Shown piece by piece: positions 4,807 through 9,056 of a DNA stretch of 9,056 nucleotides. The notes under the pieces are model-generated. The model saw nothing but the letters and a program-made list of their open reading frames with translations, did no database searches and had not been told where the DNA came from. A program made the translations under genes and the position numbers. Within the stretch, counting starts at the first letter, position 1. Each line of letters opens with the position of its first letter. This stretch comes from Phycisphaerae bacterium (GTDB taxonomy: Bacteria; Planctomycetota; Phycisphaerae; Tepidisphaerales; Tepidisphaeraceae), in assembly GCA_030448225.1 (NCBI GenBank), contig JAUJNJ010000137.1, forward strand, positions 1 to 9,056, given 5' to 3'.

Positions 4807-7270
4807 ATGGATTTCGTCATTCAACACTCCTACCTGATCCCGCTCCTGCCGCTGGTGGGGGCGATGATCGCCGGGTTCTTCAGGAGGCGGTGGCTGCGCG
4901 GGCAGTCGCACTGGCCGATCTGGCTGGGCGTCAGGGCCAGCGCGGTGCTGTCGGATCGCTCCTGCTCGGCATGTACGGGCGACTCGGCCACGACGGGCAG
5001 GCCACGCCGGCGCGACGACCGGCGGCCTTCGCGCAGGCCGCCGCGGGCGGCGAGCAGGGGCGAACACGACGTCCAACACGCCGGCGGCGCCGACACGCCC
5101 CACCGTGGCCGCCACGGCGGACTCGGCGTTCGGCGTGCCACAAACTCTACACTGGATCCACGCCGGCGACTTCGCGCTGACGCGGGGTTCTGGTTCGACC
5201 CGCTCACGGCCGTCATGCTCTGCGTGGTCTGCGGCATCGGCTTCTTCATCACCGTCTTCGCCGCCGGCTACATGAAGGGCGAGGCGGGGTACTTCCGCTT
5301 CTTCGCCTACCTCGGGCTGTTCATCTTCATGATGACCAACCTCGTGATGGGCGAGAACCTCATCATGCTCTACCTCGGGTGGGAGGGCGTCGGCCTCTGC
5401 TCCTACCTGCTGATCGGCTACTACTACGACAAGCCCGCCGCCCGCGAGGCCGCCAAGAAGGCGTTCCTCGTCAACCGCGTCGGCGACTTCGGCTTCGGCG
5501 TCGGCATCATGCTGACGTACTACTGTTTCGGCACCGTCAGCTATTTCGGCGACCCGGCCAACAACGTCAACGGCTTCATGCAGATCGCCGCCGACATGCC
5601 GCCGCCGGCGGCATCAGCCCCCGAGAAGCAGGCGGCTACGGCGACGTGGATCCCGTTCTGCCTCATGCTCGGCGCGTTCGGCAAGTCAGCCCCAGTTCCC
5701 GCTCTACGTCTGGCTCCCCGACGCCATGGAAGGCCCGACCCCCGTGTCGGCCCTCATCCACGCCGCCACGATGGTGACGGCCGGCGTCTACATGATCGCC
5801 CGGTGCAGCGTGCTGTTCGCGCCCGAACGAGAACGCGTAACGATCGCCGTCGCGTTCGTCGGCGCGTTCACGCCCTGTTCGCGGGTCGATCGCGGCGGCA
5901 GGTTCGACCTGAAGAAGGTCTTCGCCTACTCCACGGTCAGCCAGCTCGGCTTTCATGTTCGTCGGCGTCGGCATCCTCGCGCTGTGGCGGGCGTGTTCCA
6001 CCTCGTCACCCACGCGTTCTTCAAGGCGCTGCTGTTCCTCGGCTCGGGCGTCGTGATGCACGCGATGCTCGGCCACCTCGACATGCGCAAGATGTCTGGC
6101 CTGAAGACTTCGAACTCCCCAAGACGCGGCTGGCTGATCCTCATCGGCTGCCTCGCGCTGGCCGGGTTGCCGCCGTTCGCCGGGTTCTTCTCAAGGACGA
6201 GATCGTCGCGTCGGCCGGGCACACGCACTGGCTGCTGCACGCTCGTGCTGCTGCTGACGGCGGCTGCTGACCGCGTACTACACGTTCCGCCTTTACTTCC
6301 GCGTCTTCGAGGGCCCGACGCTCGTCCCGACCGAGGCCGCCGACGGGCACCACGGCGCGGACGACCACGGCGGCGCGCCACGCCCACGCCGATCTACGGC
6401 CACGCCCCCGCGGCACACGCCGACGCGGGCCACGGCGGCGCCCACGTGTACGACAGCGGCACGACCTCGGCGGGCAAGCACGCCGCCGACGACGACGACA
6501 GCCACGGCGCCCGCGCCTACGTCGCGCTCGAGGCCGCCCACCAGCAGCACGGCCACGCCAGCACGCCCGCCGTCCAGACCGGCACCGCCGGCGAGTCCGG
6601 CGTCGACCAGCACCTGGCGACGAAGGCCCACCAGGACGCGACCGCTCACGGCCACGGCGGCGGCCACGGTCACGGGCACGGCGACCACAATCATGAGCCG
6701 ATGGTCATGATCCTGCCGCTGGTCGTGCTGGCGATCGGCGCGATCGGCGCCGGCCTGCTGCTCGGGCCGACGCACATCCTCGGGCACTTCCTCGGCGACA
6801 GCCCGTCGTTCCGCCTCGGTTACGAGGCCGCGGCCGCCAAGTTCGGGGCGAGCGAGGAGCTGAAGGGCAACTTCGGCCTCGCCACGCCGCACCACGGCTG
6901 GGGGCCGCTCATCATCGGCACGCTCGTCGCCGCCGCCGGCATCGGCCTGGCCTACTTCTTCCACCTGAAGGAGCGGGCGCGGGGCGACCAGCTCGCCCGG
7001 TCGTTCGGGTTCCTCACCCGGCCGATGGAGGCGAAGTACTGGGTCGACGAGGTGTACCAGTCCGCGATCGTCGAGCCGCTGCGGCTGTTCGGCCGGCTGC
7101 TGTTCGCGGTCGACCGCTTCGTGATCGACGGCCTCGTCTGGGCGATCAGCTTCGTGCCCCAACTGTCCGGCTGGACGCTGAAGCTCACCGTGCAGCGCGG
7201 CTACCTCCAGGGCTACGCCGTCGCCATGCTGTTCGGCCTGGCGGCGATCCTGCTGGTGGTGTTTTTGTGA
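4807..7270 (+). CDS. nuoL: NADH-quinone oxidoreductase subunit L (NuoL), 5' two thirds frameshifted
   Basis: Distal antiporter-like proton-pumping subunit of complex I (ND5 equivalent). The start MDFVIQHSYLIPLLPLVGAM is followed by a variable, Ala/Thr/Pro-rich loop (about 4980-5145). The conserved core then runs LHWIHAGDFALT, GFWFDPLTAVMLCVVCGIGF, YLGWEGVGLCSYLLIGYYYD (pump Glu in WEG), KAFLVNRVGDFGFG, GAFGKSA then FPLYVWLPDAMEGPTPVSAL (pump Lys in GKSA), IHAATMVTAGVYMIARCSVL, FDLKKVFAYSTVSQLGF, FFSKDEIVASAGHTHWLL (conserved Lys), YYTFRLYFRVFEG. A His-rich insert follows (6345-6700), then two helices, the lateral amphipathic region (RPMEAKYWVDEVYQSAIVEP...) and the last helix. About 820 codons against 613 in E. 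coli. Frame changes fall at about 4950-5190, 5690, 5875-5900, 5950-5985, 6100-6125, 6190, 6265 and 6375, and none after that. No Shine-Dalgarno precedes the ATG. Confidence 0.95.
6345..6700 (+). other. histidine-rich loop of NuoL
   Basis: This region joins the YYTFRLYFRVFEG helix to the helix starting MILPLVVLAIGAIGAG. From 6392 onward it is one clean frame and holds 18 histidines in about 100 residues, ending in HGHGGGHGHGHGDHNHE (6647-6697). E. coli NuoL has only a short HAHAV-containing link here. By E. coli topology the loop would face the cytoplasm (inference). Metal binding is possible but not shown. Confidence 0.7.
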
Positions 7271-7298
7271 TGCGTAGTGCGTAGTGCGTAGTGCGTAA
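7271..7298 (+). repeat. left arm of 28-bp inverted repeat, 4 tandem heptamers
   Basis: TGCGTAG occurs three times in exact tandem, plus TGCGTAA, starting on the base after the nuoL TGA. The reverse complement recurs at 7396-7423 with one mismatch. Confidence 0.9.
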
Positions 7299-7395
7299 AA
7301 GAAGAAGACGCATCGACGCGTGCGCCGCGTGCCTTTTTAGCCGCAGGCCCGCAAGGCCCGCTCTGAAATAACTGGAAAGGTCCCGACTCTCTTCC
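7299..7395. other. 97-bp core between the inverted repeat arms, with weak terminator-like hairpin
   Basis: No open frame is of interest. ACGCG (7316-7320) and CGCGT (7326-7330) can form a 5-bp stem around TGCGC, followed by GCC and five T residues (7334-7338). That is the shape of an intrinsic terminator, though the stem is short. If active it would lower nuoM-nuoN expression relative to nuoJ-nuoL. Next to it is GCAGGCCCGCAAGGCCCG, which contains two GGCCCG copies. Purine-rich and pyrimidine-rich ends (AAGAAGAAG, CTCTCTTCC) weakly extend the arm pairing. Confidence 0.3.
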
Positions 7396-7425
7396 TTACG
7401 CACTACACACTACGCACTACGCACT
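7396..7425 (-). repeat. right arm of 28-bp inverted repeat, heptamers in opposite orientation
   Basis: Units TACGCAC, TACACAC, TACGCAC, TACGCAC run from 7397 to 7424. Bases 7396-7423 are the reverse complement of 7271-7298 except at 7407 (A in place of G). The arm ends 24 bases before the nuoM ATG. Confidence 0.9.
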
Positions 7426-7448
7426 CCGACTTTCCCCCACGATTCATC

Positions 7449-9017
7449 ATGCAAATCAACTGGCTGGTCCTCCTCCTCGCGGTCCCGCTCATCGGCGCGG
7501 TCGTCTGCGCGTTCATCGGCGTCGGCCGCACCGCCCGGGCGTGGGCGCTGCTGGTGAGCCTCGTGACGCTCGTGATCTCGCTGATCATCGCGTACGGGTT
7601 CCACTATGGCACCGGCCAGATGTTGTTCGGGTACGTCGGGCCGCGCCTGGAAGACGTGGACATCTCGTTCAAGCTCGGCATCGACTCGATCGCCCTGTTC
7701 CTGATCCTGCTGACCACCGGCCTGACCCCGCTGGCGATCGCGGCGAGCTTCGGCTCGATCCGCGAGCGGCAGAAGGAGTACTACGCCTGGATGCTGGCCC
7801 TGCTCGCCGCGATGATCGGCGTGTTCTGCGCCCGCGACCTGCTGCTGTTCTACGTCTTCTTCGAGCTCACGCTCGTGCCGATGTTCTTCATCATCGGCAT
7901 CTGGGGCGGGCCCGAGCGGCGCTACGCCGCGGCCAAGTTCTTCCTGTTCACGTTCGCCGGCTCGGTCTTCACGCTCGCCGCCGCGATCTACCTCGGCCTG
8001 CGGTACGACACGTTCGACCTGACGAACATCGTCCGCGGCGTGCACGCGGGGCTGCAGTTCGGCGACGTCTTCATGCCGCCGCTGACCTCGACCGAGCAGT
8101 TCTGGATCCTGCTGGGCTTCCTCGCCGGCTTCGCGGTGAAGGTGCCGCTGTTCCCGGTGCACACCTGGCTCCCGCTCGCCCACACCGAGGCCCCGACGGC
8201 CGGGTCGGTGATCCTGGCCGGCGTGCTGCTGAAGCTCGGCACCTACGGCCTGCTCCGCCTGGCGCTGCCGATCGGGATGGTCACCAACGACGGGTCGGTC
8301 GCGCAGCCGGAGGTGATCACCGTGCTGGGCGTGCTGTGCCTCGTCGGCATCATCTACGGCGCGCTCGTGGCCTGGGTGCAGCAGGACATCAAGAAGCTCG
8401 TCGCCTACAGCTCGGTCTCGCACCTGGGCTTCTGCGTGCTCGGGCTGATCGCGCTCAACACGCACGGCGTGCAGGGCTCGATCCTCTACATGATCAACCA
8501 CGGCATCTCGACCGGCGCGATGTTCCTCGTGATCGGCATGATCTACGAGCGCAAGCACACGCGAATGATCGAGGCGTACGGCGGGATCGCGCGCGTGGTG
8601 CCGGTCTTCGCCGCGCTGCTCACCTTCGTCTCGCTCTCCTCGATCGGGTTGCCCGGGACGAACGGCTTCATCGGCGAGTTCCTCGTGCTGCTCGGCGCGT
8701 TCCGGACGCACCCGATCCTCGCCACCGTGGCGACCACCGGCGTGATCTTCGCCGCCGCGTACCTGCTCTGGGCGATCCAGCGGATGCTGTTCAACCCGCT
8801 CGACAAAGCCGAGAACGAGCGCATCCCCGACCTGAACAGGCGCGAGCTCGCGCTGCTGGCCCCGTTGATCGTCGCCATCGTGTGGCTCGGCGTCTACCCC
8901 GCGCCGGTGCTGCGGCGGATGGAGGCGTCGGCGACCCGCGTCGTCAGACTCGTCGAGACGCGGGCGACCGAAGCGCGTGCGCAGCAGCAGCTGGTTGGCA
9001 TGAGTGAGGGCCGGTAG
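7449..9017 (+). CDS. nuoM: NADH-quinone oxidoreductase subunit M (NuoM)
   Basis: Antiporter-like proton-pumping membrane subunit of complex I (ND4 equivalent), sitting between NuoL and NuoN. It is intact at 522 residues (E. coli 509) with about 14 hydrophobic helices. Visible pump residues are Glu139 in FFELTLVPMFF (E. coli Glu144), Lys231 in AVKVPLFPVHTWLPLAHTEA (Lys234), Lys262 in AGVLLKLGTYGLLR (Lys265) and Glu410 in NGFIGEFLVLLG (Glu407). The signature HTEAPTAGSVILAGVLLKLG is complete. E. coli has WLPDAH where this protein has WLPLAH, a version I associate with planctomycete proteins. The ATG at 7449 is chosen because MQINWLVLLLAVPLIGAV is a typical NuoM N-terminus; no Shine-Dalgarno precedes it (GATTCATC). 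It ends with TAG directly abutting nuoN. The gene has no frameshift, unlike the genes to its left. Confidence 0.98.
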   Translation: MQINWLVLLLAVPLIGAVVCAFIGVGRTARAWALLVSLVTLVISLIIAYGFHYGTGQMLFGYVGPRLEDVDISFKLGIDSIALFLILLTTGLTPLAIAASFGSIRERQKEYYAWMLALLAAMIGVFCARDLLLFYVFFELTLVPMFFIIGIWGGPERRYAAAKFFLFTFAGSVFTLAAAIYLGLRYDTFDLTNIVRGVHAGLQFGDVFMPPLTSTEQFWILLGFLAGFAVKVPLFPVHTWLPLAHTEAPTAGSVILAGVLLKLGTYGLLRLALPIGMVTNDGSVAQPEVITVLGVLCLVGIIYGALVAWVQQDIKKLVAYSSVSHLGFCVLGLIALNTHGVQGSILYMINHGISTGAMFLVIGMIYERKHTRMIEAYGGIARVVPVFAALLTFVSLSSIGLPGTNGFIGEFLVLLGAFRTHPILATVATTGVIFAAAYLLWAIQRMLFNPLDKAENERIPDLNRRELALLAPLIVAIVWLGVYPAPVLRRMEASATRVVRLVETRATEARAQQQLVGMSEGR

Positions 9018-9056
9018 ATGAACTTCGATCTCGTCATCCCGGGCCAGCTCACGGCG
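9018..9056 (+). CDS. nuoN: NADH-quinone oxidoreductase subunit N (NuoN), first 13 codons
   Basis: ATG follows the nuoM TAG with no base between and reads MNFDLVIPGQLTA to the window edge. NuoN (ND2 equivalent) is the third antiporter-like subunit and normally follows NuoM. The call rests on position and on an opening that fits NuoN N-termini; too little is visible for motifs. The zero-base junction suggests coupled translation. A weak purine-rich GAGTGAGGG lies 8-16 bases upstream, inside nuoM. Confidence 0.75.
   Translation, partial: MNFDLVIPGQLTA

Noticed and set aside
4807..6380. Programmed frameshifting in nuoL
   Set aside because: There are too many shifts in both directions, no common slippery site, and the same pattern affects all genes to the left; error is simpler.
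7410..8711. 433-codon open frame on the minus strand, rich in Arg, Asp, Glu, His and Gln
   Set aside because: It lies entirely antisense to the intact nuoM gene and its composition is what high-GC third positions produce; no domain is recognisable.
7541..9007. 488-codon open frame on the plus strand in another frame
   Set aside because: Shadow of nuoM: Arg/Ala/Asp-rich, no hydrophobic helices, no motif.

Overview
This is high-GC bacterial chromosomal DNA whose right half is the distal part of a respiratory complex I (NADH:quinone oxidoreductase) operon in the order nuoJ - nuoK - [small four-helix-bundle gene] - nuoL - nuoM - nuoN (only the first 13 codons of nuoN are inside). The long NuoJ, the NuoL with a large His-rich insert, the WLPLAH wording in NuoM and the neighbouring secreted glycoside hydrolase recall Planctomycetota (Phycisphaerae-like) proteins. 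That placement is an impression from memory and was not tested.

Layout. 1-493 (minus strand): N-terminal part of a CaCA-family sodium/calcium antiporter, running off the left edge. 494-763: divergent intergenic gap. 764-1398 (plus): unrecognised protein with one N-terminal membrane segment and a long charged coiled coil. 1481-2603 (plus): secreted GH-A clan (GH5-like) glycoside hydrolase. 2604-3141: about 540 bp with no convincing gene, containing GC-rich hairpins. 3142-4033 nuoJ, 4135-4446 nuoK, 4500-4761 remnant of a 23S-rRNA-intervening-sequence-type four-helix-bundle gene, 4807-7270 nuoL, 7449-9017 nuoM, 9018 onward nuoN. NuoJ, K, L, M and N belong to the membrane arm; L, M and N are the antiporter-like proton pumps, and K with J forms part of the link from the quinone site to them.

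Two features stand out. First, each of the three gaps J-K, K-L and L-M holds short 7-bp tandem repeats on its left side and 7-bp-like repeats of opposite orientation on its right side, around a different core: about 25 bp, a four-helix-bundle gene, and 97 bp. The clearest case is a 28-bp inverted repeat with one mismatch directly after the nuoL stop codon. This looks like a family of heptamer-bounded intergenic elements. Second, everything left of about 6380 is full of small frameshifts, whereas the last 2.7 kb has none. Because the shifts hit conserved complex I genes and single-base edits restore family sequence, I read most of them as assembly or sequencing error near a poorly covered contig end, not gene decay. 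Coordinates of the left-half genes are therefore best estimates spanning several frames.
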